Below are positions 1-5,490 of a stretch of 6,067 nucleotides of DNA, one piece after another. Source of the stretch: Paracoccaceae bacterium (lineage in GTDB: Bacteria > Pseudomonadota > Alphaproteobacteria > Rhodobacterales > Rhodobacteraceae); NCBI GenBank assembly GCA_011525185.1, contig WTIQ01000450.1:1-6067 (forward strand), written 5' to 3'. The translations under genes were made by a program, and so were the position numbers. The notes under the pieces are model-generated. The model was not told where the DNA came from and searched no databases. It saw only the letters and a list, made by a program, of their open reading frames with translations. How positions within the stretch are numbered: the stretch's first letter is position 1; every line of letters starts with the position of its first letter.

Positions 1-2
1 CG

Positions 3-347
3 ATATTGGATTGTCTGTTTCTTGATCTTTTTCCTTTCTCTGATAATATCCTTCGCTTTACATCCACCCTTGAGGCGATGGCCGCGTTAGAAAGGGGTGA
101 GGTTATGGCTGTGATGGGGCCTCTGGCGCAGTTGGAATACGCAATCGGCGATGGCTTGGCGGTGCATCAACCCCCTTTGCCAGCCTTTTCTGCTGGTGAC
201 TGGACCATTGGCGCGGCCATCCATTTTAGCCATAAACCGCTTGCTTATACAGTGGATGACGTGATTTATGCTGCTTTAAGCGATGGGCGTATCCAAGCCA
301 TTTTTGATCAATATAACGTGACCTTATCGCCACCAACTCTGCGTTAA
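3..347 (+). CDS. C-terminal part of a periplasmic solute-binding protein (family 3 type), cut by the left edge
   Basis: The reading frame is open to the left edge, so the true start lies outside the window and only about 114 C-terminal residues are seen. The visible part resembles the end of bacterial extracellular solute-binding proteins of family 3, which capture amino acids or similar small molecules in the periplasm for an ABC transporter. Seen in the sequence: an ALERGEVMAVMGPLAQLEYAI stretch like the 'l..G..dA' segment of the second lobe, then IGAAIHFSHKPL, and VDDVIYAALSDGRIQAIFDQYNV like the closing helix that ends in 'dG....i..ky'. It lies 48 bases before the CoxG-like gene on the same strand with no terminator between, so an operon is likely. 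The ligand cannot be read from this fragment. Some such proteins belong to quinoprotein or molybdenum-hydroxylase clusters, but nothing visible proves that here. Confidence 0.6.
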   Translation: MLDCLFLDLFPFSDNILRFTSTLEAMAALERGEVMAVMGPLAQLEYAIGDGLAVHQPPLPAFSAGDWTIGAAIHFSHKPLAYTVDDVIYAALSDGRIQAIFDQYNVTLSPPTLR

Positions 348-382
348 AAGCGTTAAATGGGTGGCCAAAGAACATAGGGCCT

Positions 383-388
383 AAGGAG
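383..388 (+). promoter_or_regulatory. Strong ribosome binding site of the CoxG-like gene
   Basis: AAGGAG sits 7 bases before the ATG at 396. It is the best Shine-Dalgarno on the plus strand at a conventional gene start and fixes the start of the CoxG-like gene. Confidence 0.8.
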
Positions 389-395
389 AATAAAT

Positions 396-911
396 ATGAA
401 ACTAAGTGACTCAAAACTTATTTCTGCAGATATTGAAACGGTCTGGTCGGCTTTGTTAAATCCAGAGGTTCTCAAGGAATGCGTGCCAGGGTGTAAAGAG
501 ATGACAGGAACCGTAGAGGAGGGCTTTGAAGCCACAGTGGTTCAAAAGGTGGGGCCGGTTAAAGCAACGTTTAAAGGCGCGGTCTCCATTTCAAATATCG
601 TTGAAGGCCAGTCTCTTACGCTAAATGGAGAAGGCAAGGGGGGGCCAGCAGGATTTGCCAAGGGGGGCGCTGTTGTTTCTCTGGTCGAAGAGGAAGGCGG
701 GACACGCCTAAGCTATGATGTAGAAGCCAAGGTGGGCGGTAAACTTGCACAGCTCGGCAGTCGTATCATTGACGGCTTTGCCAAGAAAATGGCGGATGAT
801 TTTTTTGAAAAGTTTAAGGACGCACTAGAAGACCCTGAAGAGGGAGCCGAGACGGATCAGGCGGAGGAAGAAAAGCCTAAGAAAGGATGGTTCAAGCGCT
901 TAGTCTCTTAA
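396..911 (+). CDS. CoxG-like protein (SRPBCC superfamily, carbon monoxide dehydrogenase subunit G family)
   Basis: This 171-residue protein belongs to the CoxG family of the START/Bet v1-like (SRPBCC) fold, which has a hydrophobic ligand pocket. CoxG accompanies molybdenum hydroxylases of the CO dehydrogenase type and is linked to membrane recruitment and quinone handling; many paralogues are of unknown role. Seen in the sequence: the N-terminal ISADIETVWSALLNPEVLKECVPGC block (around residues 10-33), VGPVKATFKG (around 52-61), GEGKGGPAGFAKGGA (around 78-92), LSYDVEAKVGGKLAQLGSRIIDG (around 104-126) and a helix ending in FFEKFKDAL. The C-terminus has a Glu-rich linker, then basic and aromatic KPKKGWFKRLVS, which could touch the membrane. 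There is no signal peptide, so it is cytoplasmic. No coxS, coxM or coxL-like gene is visible, so a role in CO oxidation specifically is not supported. The symbol is withheld for that reason. Confidence 0.88.
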   Translation: MKLSDSKLISADIETVWSALLNPEVLKECVPGCKEMTGTVEEGFEATVVQKVGPVKATFKGAVSISNIVEGQSLTLNGEGKGGPAGFAKGGAVVSLVEEEGGTRLSYDVEAKVGGKLAQLGSRIIDGFAKKMADDFFEKFKDALEDPEEGAETDQAEEEKPKKGWFKRLVS

Positions 912-932
912 ACCAATTTGGCTCAAGTAGAT

Positions 933-966
933 CCCCAAAAAAATGCATCTTAAACTACTTTTGGGG
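933..966 (+). terminator. Possible hairpin after the CoxG-like gene
   Basis: CCCCAAAA (933-940) and TTTTGGGG (959-966) form a perfect 8-bp stem with an 18-base loop, 21 bases after the CoxG-like stop codon. No T-run follows (GCAATTTCG), so it is not a classical intrinsic terminator. It could still slow polymerase or protect the 3' end of the message. A second pair of arms, AAGTAG (925-930) and CTACTT (955-960), interleaves with it. Confidence 0.4.
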
Positions 967-977
967 GCAATTTCGAA

Positions 978-1006
978 TTGAAAGAACCGCATAGGGTATT
1001 TATGTA
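978..1006 (+). promoter_or_regulatory. Weak candidate promoter for the M16 gene
   Basis: TTGAAA (978-983) followed after 17 bases by TATGTA (1001-1006) resembles a sigma-70 promoter with a good -35 and a poor -10 box. If real, transcription would begin close to 1013-1014, at the ATG itself, giving a leaderless message. That would fit the absence of a Shine-Dalgarno before this gene. The left arm of the inverted repeat fills the spacer. This is inference from spacing and motif only. Confidence 0.3.
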
Positions 1007-1022
1007 AGCCCATATGCGGTTC
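984..1022. repeat. 10-bp perfect inverted repeat covering the start codon of the M16 peptidase gene
   Basis: GAACCGCATA (984-993) is the exact reverse complement of TATGCGGTTC (1013-1022), with 19 bases between. After a single-base bulge at A1012, GGG (994-996) can also pair with CCC (1009-1011). The right arm contains the ATG at 1014-1016. It may be a protein operator or, if transcription starts upstream, an RNA hairpin that hides the start codon. Confidence 0.6.
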
Positions 1023-2357
1023 ACTTTGAAATCATTCATTTTCATATTTTTAGCTTTTGCGCTGCTCTTTGCGGGGGCGGTGGTCCGTTGGGGTAAAGGG
1101 GCAAAAGACTACGTGTCTATTGACTCTGATCTCTTCCACCGCGTTGTTTTTGTTAAAAACACAGATACAGAAACCGTGAGCTTGCAAGTGGTGTTTCCCT
1201 ATGGTGAGGCAGCCAATCCGTTTTCAGAAGGTCTCGCGCATTACACGGAACATTTGGCTTTTTCGTCTGGCTTTGGGGCAACTTTAGAAAAAGATACAGG
1301 TGCATTTGGGCACTCAAATGCATATACCAGTCGGTTTGCGACAGGGTATTTTATAAATTCTTCTCGTGGAAAGTGGCCAGAGGATTTAGAGCGTCTGCTC
1401 AAGGTCGCACAGCCTCTGGACCTTAGCGAAGATTTCATGCTGAGCGAGCGCGATATTGTGATGCGTGAGTATGATTTTCGTCTGGCCGATGCAAAGCGAC
1501 GTGAGGCGCATAGGGCCTTAACGCAGTACGTTTATGATAACGGTGCCTTGTCCCGAACTGTTTTGGGCACACCTGAGACAATCTCTAATTTTTCGATCGA
1601 TCAGGCGCGGCAGCTTCACGGTATGACGCATCGGCTTGAGCACGCCACCTTGTTGGTGTCTGGGCCAATCACAGCGGTTGCGCTTGAGACACATTTAACC
1701 AAGATCAAACCTCCTGAGCTGGCGCCGCCACCAAATGATTTAGAACTGGTCTCACTCGTTTCGCCCGTTTGGTCCGATAGGGTGAGCTCGGGGCATGTGG
1801 CAGCCTCTGAAGGAAGCGAAGATCTCTTGCTCTTTTTACAGCTGAGACCAATTGATCACTGCACAGACGTAAGAAAATGTATTGTTCTGACAGAATTGCT
1901 TAACCTGGTCTTAGACTCCACACTTGAGGGAGGGATTGCTGGGCCCTTGCGTTATGACGCATTTATTGCGCGTTATTTCGGCCTGTCTGTCTCTCTCTCA
2001 CCAAGGTGCTGCCTTGAAATTTACTTTGAAGCAGCACCAGATGCTGGTGTGTCCTTGAGTGAGTTGGAAGCCGCTTTTCGTACCTCTTTGAGAGAGGCGC
2101 TGTGCAACGGTATTCCAGAGGCAACCTTTGATCGTGTGAAAGAGCGTGTGCGCGGAGGATTGAACGCGGTTTTGGACAAGCCAGAATACAATATTCAAGC
2201 TCTCTCTCAACAGCTCTCTGAGAATGTCCCATTTATTGGATGGAATGAAAAGCGCAAAATTGTTGAAAACATTAAATTCAAGGATTTTGAGGCCTTTGTG
2301 CACGGTCTCGCCCAGCAGGAAAAAACAGCCCTGCGTTATCTACAAGGAAAAGGATAA
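1014..2357 (+). CDS. M16-family zinc metallopeptidase, membrane-anchored, catalytic subunit
   Basis: This 447-residue protein belongs to the M16 (pitrilysin / processing-peptidase) family. Two-domain bacterial members of this size usually work as a heterodimer with a non-catalytic partner. Residues 1-24 hold a basic start (R2, K6) and one hydrophobic segment without a lipobox, so it is probably an N-terminal membrane anchor with the enzyme in the periplasm. The inverted zinc motif HYTEH is at residues 76-80 (H76 and H80 ligands, E79 base). NAYTSRFATGYF follows at about 102-113. SERDIVMREYDFR supplies the likely third ligand E152, 72 residues after H80, close to the usual spacing. The second, M16_C-like domain runs from about 210 to the end. 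The ATG at 1014 is the first possible start after an in-frame TAA at 1005; no Shine-Dalgarno precedes it, and a TTG at 1026 is an alternative. The partner gene downstream is broken, so activity in this strain is uncertain. Confidence 0.9.
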   Translation: MRFTLKSFIFIFLAFALLFAGAVVRWGKGAKDYVSIDSDLFHRVVFVKNTDTETVSLQVVFPYGEAANPFSEGLAHYTEHLAFSSGFGATLEKDTGAFGHSNAYTSRFATGYFINSSRGKWPEDLERLLKVAQPLDLSEDFMLSERDIVMREYDFRLADAKRREAHRALTQYVYDNGALSRTVLGTPETISNFSIDQARQLHGMTHRLEHATLLVSGPITAVALETHLTKIKPPELAPPPNDLELVSLVSPVWSDRVSSGHVAASEGSEDLLLFLQLRPIDHCTDVRKCIVLTELLNLVLDSTLEGGIAGPLRYDAFIARYFGLSVSLSPRCCLEIYFEAAPDAGVSLSELEAAFRTSLREALCNGIPEATFDRVKERVRGGLNAVLDKPEYNIQALSQQLSENVPFIGWNEKRKIVENIKFKDFEAFVHGLAQQEKTALRYLQGKG

Positions 2358-2365
2358 TTTATACT

Positions 2366-2973
2366 ATGAGATTTCTAATTATGTCTGTTTTTGCTGTCAT
2401 AATTTTAGTGGGATGTAAGTCAGAAACTTCTAGAGAGGTGTCCCTAGTCACCACGCCAGATGGTCATCAATATTATTTTATGCCAATTCTCGAAAAAGGG
2501 GTAACCGACATCACAATTACCGCTGCTTGGCCAAGTGGCTGGGCCTATGAGGCGGGCAAAAATCAAGCCGTGCCCTATGTTGCAGCAGATGTCTTGGTCA
2601 GTGGTGGGACAGCAGAACGCGCGCCCCAAGATGTCATGGAATTGATGAATGATCGCAATTCATATGCCCATTTTTATGTGACAGCCAACCATGCAATTGG
2701 CGAAGTGGAGTTTCCCAAGGAGCATGGATGATTTTGCCGATTGTTCGCGAGATGCTTATCGATCCGCAATTTGACCCGAAATGGATAGAGCGTGTGAAAC
2801 AGGGGTGGAGTGCAAAGCAACTCGAGCAAAGCGGAAATATTGATTATGGGCTTTGGTCTGCCGCGCGGCAGCTTGTACTGGGCTCTCCTTACTGCAATCT
2901 ACCACTGGGTAGATAGAATAAGGAATTTAATGACCTTGGTCAAGTGAGTCGCATTGAGAATGTAGGGGTATAG
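2366..2973 (+). pseudogene. Broken M16-family lipoprotein, non-catalytic partner of the upstream peptidase
   Basis: The gene starts 8 bases after the peptidase stop; AAGGA at 2350-2354, inside the end of the upstream gene, can serve as its ribosome binding site. The first 121 codons encode a lipoprotein signal peptide (hydrophobic residues 4-16, lipobox LVGC with C17) and the start of an M16 domain (ITAAWPSGWAYEAGKNQAV, then VAADVLVSGGTAERAPQDVMELM). The HxxEH motif is absent, as in non-catalytic M16 partners. The frame stops at TGA 2729-2731, but matching sequence resumes in the -1 frame from 2728 (ILPIVREMLIDPQFDPKW to ARQLVLGSPYCNLPLG). That frame hits TAG at 2914-2916, yet EFNDLGQVSRIENV still reads on in the same frame to TAG 2971. 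Nothing recognisable as the remaining roughly 200 residues follows. One frameshift, one nonsense codon and loss of the C-terminal half together argue for a pseudogene. Short fragments may still be translated. Confidence 0.82.
2717..2731 (+). promoter_or_regulatory. Internal Shine-Dalgarno with an ATGA stop/start overlap at the frameshift
   Basis: AAGGAG (2717-2722) lies 5 bases before ATG 2728-2730, and this ATG overlaps the TGA (2729-2731) that ends the first fragment of the M16 lipoprotein. The arrangement is that of a translationally coupled gene pair, so the second fragment of 62 codons (2728-2916) could be made by re-initiation. The AAGGAG also simply encodes Lys-Glu in the first frame, so chance is possible. 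Confidence 0.4.
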
Positions 2974-3023
2974 TGTCTCAAAGCATGATGATATTCAGGA
3001 CTGGGCCTATTGCATTTATACGT

Positions 3024-3051
3024 CTTTTGCATAGCACGCTTATTTTATAAT
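3024..3051 (+). promoter_or_regulatory. Candidate promoter for the small lipoprotein gene
   Basis: A perfect TATAAT is at 3046-3051. The -35 region is weak (CTTTTG at 3024-3029 with a 16-base spacer, or TCTTTT at 3023-3028 with 17). Transcription would start near 3058, leaving about 48 bases before the ATG at 3106. The site lies just beyond the decayed M16 gene, where a new promoter would be needed. The rest of the 2974-3105 gap shows no other support for a gene. Confidence 0.45.
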
Positions 3052-3105
3052 GCAGTCTCTAAAAGATTAACTAAATTTAAAGAAGAGACGTGCAGATTTA
3101 TATCT

Positions 3106-3744
3106 ATGTCTTTCTTTGCACCATATTCTGTGAAAAGCTTTCCTGTATTTGCCATTCTTGTGCTCGCGTCTTGCTCTCAAAAAGACTGTGTGTCTGAGGT
3201 GGAAGAGATAATTAAAACCACACCTAGTCAAATTATCGATCAAGGCGCGCTTAATCTCGGATTTACAGATCAAGTTGATGGGAATTTTATCGACGAGAAT
3301 GGGATGGGTTTTAAATATGCGATTGGCCTGCACGGCAAAGACCTTGCCAGTCACGTAGAGCAAGGCACTTGGCAACCTGATGAACCACTTCCGCTAACTG
3401 GAACCGCTCAATTTGAGACCACGTATAATTTGGCTGCTTATATAAATGCTGAGGTGCAAGAAACAGAAACGGGATATGCCCTAAACGCTGAAGTCGTGGA
3501 GCATAATGGGACCCTTATGCTGACAGCTGATTTTGAAACCCTTTCGCTTGCGGGAAATGACACTGTGATCAGTGTGAGTGCGGATCTTTTCAAAAACACT
3601 GTGACGGGGCGCGTGTATTATGATGGTATGGCTGGTACTTTAGAGGGACGGATCAGTCCTGATTTCGTGCAAGGTGCTTTCCAAGGTCAAGGCGATGGTA
3701 AGATTTTTGCTGGTGGATTGAAGGGCAGCAAGGTTCAGCCTTAA
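3106..3744 (+). CDS. Small lipoprotein with a possible TbpB-like beta-barrel domain
   Basis: A lipoprotein of 212 residues. I chose ATG 3106 because it places a clean lipoprotein signal peptide at the N-terminus: basic K10, hydrophobic VFAILVLASC, lipobox LASC with C23 as the lipidated residue. The same frame is open back to a TTG at 3010, but that would bury the signal peptide about 32 residues inside. After C23 comes C28 in SQKDC and a linker. From about residue 100 to the end the chain alternates short strands and glycines, with NGTLMLTADFETLSL, NTVTGRVYYDGMAGTLEGRI and GAFQGQGDGKIFAGGLKG. This pattern resembles the C-terminal barrel domain of transferrin-binding-protein-B-like lipoproteins, where 'aDF...sl' is followed by 'G.F.G..a...aG...G'. 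The resemblance is by eye, and the ligand is unknown. Only a weak purine-rich ribosome binding site (AAGAAGAGA, 3080-3088) is seen, rather far upstream. Confidence 0.7.
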   Translation: MSFFAPYSVKSFPVFAILVLASCSQKDCVSEVEEIIKTTPSQIIDQGALNLGFTDQVDGNFIDENGMGFKYAIGLHGKDLASHVEQGTWQPDEPLPLTGTAQFETTYNLAAYINAEVQETETGYALNAEVVEHNGTLMLTADFETLSLAGNDTVISVSADLFKNTVTGRVYYDGMAGTLEGRISPDFVQGAFQGQGDGKIFAGGLKGSKVQP

Positions 3745-3762
3745 GAGCAGGTTGTTTTTTGT

Positions 3763-3802
3763 CTTTTGGATCGGCTAGGAAGAAGCGTTCCTATGACAAA
3801 AG
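3763..3802. repeat. Inverted repeat / hairpin between the lipoprotein and DUF1989 genes
   Basis: TAGGAA (3776-3781) pairs with TTCCTA (3788-3793) around a 6-base loop, and outside it CTTTTG (3763-3768) pairs with CAAAAG (3797-3802). An alternative outer stem is TTTTGTC (3757-3763) with GACAAAA (3795-3801). The right arm touches AGAAGG (3801-3806), the probable ribosome binding site of the next gene. It could end the upstream transcript or affect translation downstream. No T-run follows, so it is not a standard terminator. Confidence 0.45.
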
Positions 3803-3817
3803 AAGGTCTCTACTGCC

Positions 3818-4678
3818 ATGCTATCTTCTGAGAAAGACCGCGCACATCATAAATCTATCCCGCCTGTGATTTGTTATCCCAATGACACTTTGCCCGCGGT
3901 GGATGTTGCCGCCTATCAAAATATGAAAACGAGATGTGGTGATAAGCTTGCAGATATCTTGGTTCCCCCGCGGGAGGCTCTGTGTTTTGAAGTGCCCAAA
4001 GGTGGATTTTTTCGGATCACCAGTCAGGAAGGGCCGCAAGTCGGAGACCTCAATTTATGGCATAAAAACGATCTCAGCGAACGGTTTTACTCGGGCAAGA
4101 CACGAGCTTTGCATGGGACGCATATATCTGTTGGCGAGCGGATGTGGTCCTCATTTCCAAATCTAAGACCGATGGCGACAATCATTGGCGATACACTCCA
4201 ATGGTACGGTATCGATGAGCATGGGGGCTCAGTGCACGACGTAATCGGAACGCGCTGCGATCCTTATACTCATAACCTTTTGTCAGGGGGGCACTACCAT
4301 CATTGTTGTCATTCAAATTTGACTCGCGCGCTTTCACATCATACAGGGTTAAGCCTCAAAGAAGCAGAGCCACTTGTGCATGATGTGCTGAATGTCTTTA
4401 TGTGTACAGGTTTCACCAAAGACACGGGTCAATATTTTATGAAAGCAAGCCCCGTTCGGCCAGGGGATTATCTCGAATTCTATGCTGAAATTGATCTTCT
4501 AGGCGCCCTCAGCGCCTGTCCTGGTGGAGATTGTTCTTCAGAACATTCGAGCGATGTGGCTGCCTGTTATCCGCTTCAGGTGGAGGTTTTTGGTCCAAGT
4601 GAAGACATTGGGGCAACAGACTGGAGTGAACCCGCCAAAAACGAGTATGATGGCACGCATGGTATGGACTATCTTTAG
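3818..4678 (+). CDS. DUF1989 protein (urea carboxylase-associated / carboxyguanidine deiminase superfamily)
   Basis: This 286-residue cytoplasmic protein carries the DUF1989 domain. Some family members are the paired urea-carboxylase-associated proteins, now linked to carboxyguanidine deimination; many others, including stand-alone ones, have no known reaction. Seen in the sequence: QVGDLNLWHKNDLSERF (residues 74-90), SVGERMWSSFPNLRPMATIIGDT (104-126), VHDVIGTRCDP (139-149), HYHHCCHSNLTRAL (159-172), RPGDYLEFYAEIDLLGALSACPGGD (214-238), then CYPLQVEVF. The conserved H140, D141, C147, the HHCCH cluster and C234 are the likely metal and catalytic residues by family pattern. It is longer than the core domain, with about 40 extra N-terminal residues and an insertion (WYGIDEHGG) between GDT and HD. 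AGAAGG at 3801-3806 is the probable ribosome binding site. No carboxylase, partner DUF1989 gene or transporter lies in the window, so the substrate is unknown. Confidence 0.88.
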   Translation: MLSSEKDRAHHKSIPPVICYPNDTLPAVDVAAYQNMKTRCGDKLADILVPPREALCFEVPKGGFFRITSQEGPQVGDLNLWHKNDLSERFYSGKTRALHGTHISVGERMWSSFPNLRPMATIIGDTLQWYGIDEHGGSVHDVIGTRCDPYTHNLLSGGHYHHCCHSNLTRALSHHTGLSLKEAEPLVHDVLNVFMCTGFTKDTGQYFMKASPVRPGDYLEFYAEIDLLGALSACPGGDCSSEHSSDVAACYPLQVEVFGPSEDIGATDWSEPAKNEYDGTHGMDYL

Positions 4679-4726
4679 AGATTTTTGCATAAATGAATGA
4701 AATCGCAACAGTGACACCACAAGGCC

Positions 4727-4758
4727 GCGCCTTCCCACCCCTAGGCGCTCTCGTTTTT
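4727..4758 (+). terminator. Candidate intrinsic terminator of the DUF1989 gene
   Basis: GCGCCT (4727-4732) and AGGCGC (4743-4748) form a 6-bp GC-rich stem with a 10-base loop, followed by TCTCG and then TTTTT (4754-4758). It lies in the convergent gap between the DUF1989 gene and deoD. The T-run begins 5 bases after the stem, which weakens the case. A competing small hairpin, AAGGC/GCCTT (4721-4733), overlaps it. No T-run follows on the minus strand, so a deoD terminator is not evident here. Confidence 0.45.
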
Positions 4759-4770
4759 GAGTGGCATGCC

Positions 4771-5475
4771 TTATTCAAACGCCGCATCTAAGGCAATTTC
4801 GACCATATCGCCAAAGCTGCGTTCGCGATCAGAAGAGGGCAAGGCTTCGCCTGTCTGGAGATGATCAGACACCGTTAAAATGGCCAAGGCGCGGCGATTA
4901 TAGCGTGCGGCGAGTGTATAGAGTTCGGCCGCTTCCATTTCCACCGCCAATATCCCGTGTCTGGTCATTTGTTCGTTTAAATCGGGACGTTCATCATAAA
5001 AGACGTCGGACGAATAGATACCTCCCACATGGCAGGTTGCATCCTTCTTTTGGGCCGCTTTTACCGCCGCGCTCAGCAAAGAAAAATCAGCGCAGGGCGC
5101 AAACTGAAATTCTCTAAATATGGCCGATGAGGGACTAGATATAATACTTGAGGTCATGGCAATGACAATATCTCGAACCTTGACGTCTGGCTGCATGCCA
5201 CCACAGGAGCCAATGCGAATAAGTGTTTTGACGTCAAAATCTTTGATCAGTTCATTCACGTAGATCGAGAGTGAGGGCATGCCCATGCCAGAACCTTGGA
5301 TGGTCACGGGGTTGCCTTTATACGTCCCCGTAAATCCAAGCATCCCACGGGTGTCATTCACAAGTTTCGCATTGTCGAGAAAGGTTTCAGCGGCCCATTT
5401 TGCTCGGTAAGGATCACCGGGCATTAAAACGGTCTCTGCGATCTCGTCTGTTTTTGCACCAATGTGTACGGTCAT
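4771..5475 (-). CDS. deoD: Purine nucleoside phosphorylase DeoD-type
   Basis: DeoD catalyses phosphorolysis of purine (deoxy)ribonucleosides to the free base and (deoxy)ribose-1-phosphate in the cytoplasm, serving purine salvage and nucleoside catabolism. The 234-residue protein matches the hexameric Escherichia coli type (239 residues) throughout. Its numbering coincides with the classical active-site numbering: H4, LMPGDPYRAK with G20 and R24, R43 in NDTRGMLGFTGTYKG, R87 and S90 in RIGSCGG, the VEMEA motif at 178-182 with E179 and E181, D204 in TVSDH and R217. All are present, so the enzyme should be active; the Asp at 204 marks the enzyme type that accepts 6-amino as well as 6-oxo purines. 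The start ATG is supported by AAAGGA 7 bases upstream. It is the second gene of a minus-strand operon, 12 bases after the GNAT stop codon. Confidence 0.97.
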   Translation of the reverse strand: MTVHIGAKTDEIAETVLMPGDPYRAKWAAETFLDNAKLVNDTRGMLGFTGTYKGNPVTIQGSGMGMPSLSIYVNELIKDFDVKTLIRIGSCGGMQPDVKVRDIVIAMTSSIISSPSSAIFREFQFAPCADFSLLSAAVKAAQKKDATCHVGGIYSSDVFYDERPDLNEQMTRHGILAVEMEAAELYTLAARYNRRALAILTVSDHLQTGEALPSSDRERSFGDMVEIALDAAFE

Positions 5476-5490
5476 ATGGTCGTCCTTTCA
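5476..5490 (-). promoter_or_regulatory. deoD ribosome binding site overlapping the GNAT stop codon
   Basis: On the minus strand the GNAT gene ends TGA (5488-5490), and the next bases read AAGGA. The A of the stop codon is thus the first base of AAAGGA (5483-5488), which is 7 bases before the deoD ATG. This favours translational coupling of the two genes and confirms the deoD start. Confidence 0.7.

Noticed and set aside
984..1022. Mobile-element terminal inverted repeats or an attachment site
   Set aside because: The arms are only 19 bases apart, with no transposase or integrase gene and no flanking direct repeats. A local operator or hairpin is a simpler reading.
1998..2303. Minus-strand open frames inside the M16 peptidase gene
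   Set aside because: Antisense shadows of a supported gene, with no domain pattern.
2711..2731. Programmed -1 ribosomal frameshift in the M16 lipoprotein
   Set aside because: No X XXY YYZ heptamer is in the correct phase, and the gene has a further in-frame TAG at 2914 and no C-terminal half, so decay explains it better.
3010..3105. TTG-initiated N-terminal extension of the small lipoprotein
   Set aside because: It would place the lipoprotein signal peptide about 32 residues inside the chain, it spans the TATAAT box, and no ribosome binding site precedes the TTG. ATG 3106 explains the signal peptide.
1014..3744. Peptide-maturation (RiPP) cassette around the M16 pair
   Set aside because: There is no precursor peptide, radical SAM or other modifying enzyme, or exporter in the window; M16 pairs are common outside such clusters.
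4509..4787. Minus-strand open frames across the end of the DUF1989 gene
   Set aside because: They overlap the well-supported DUF1989 coding sequence, show no recognisable domain, and have no clear ribosome binding site.
4761..5117. Plus-strand 118-codon open frame
   Set aside because: It lies opposite deoD, which has full family similarity. The product is Arg/Pro-rich low-complexity, typical of an antisense shadow.
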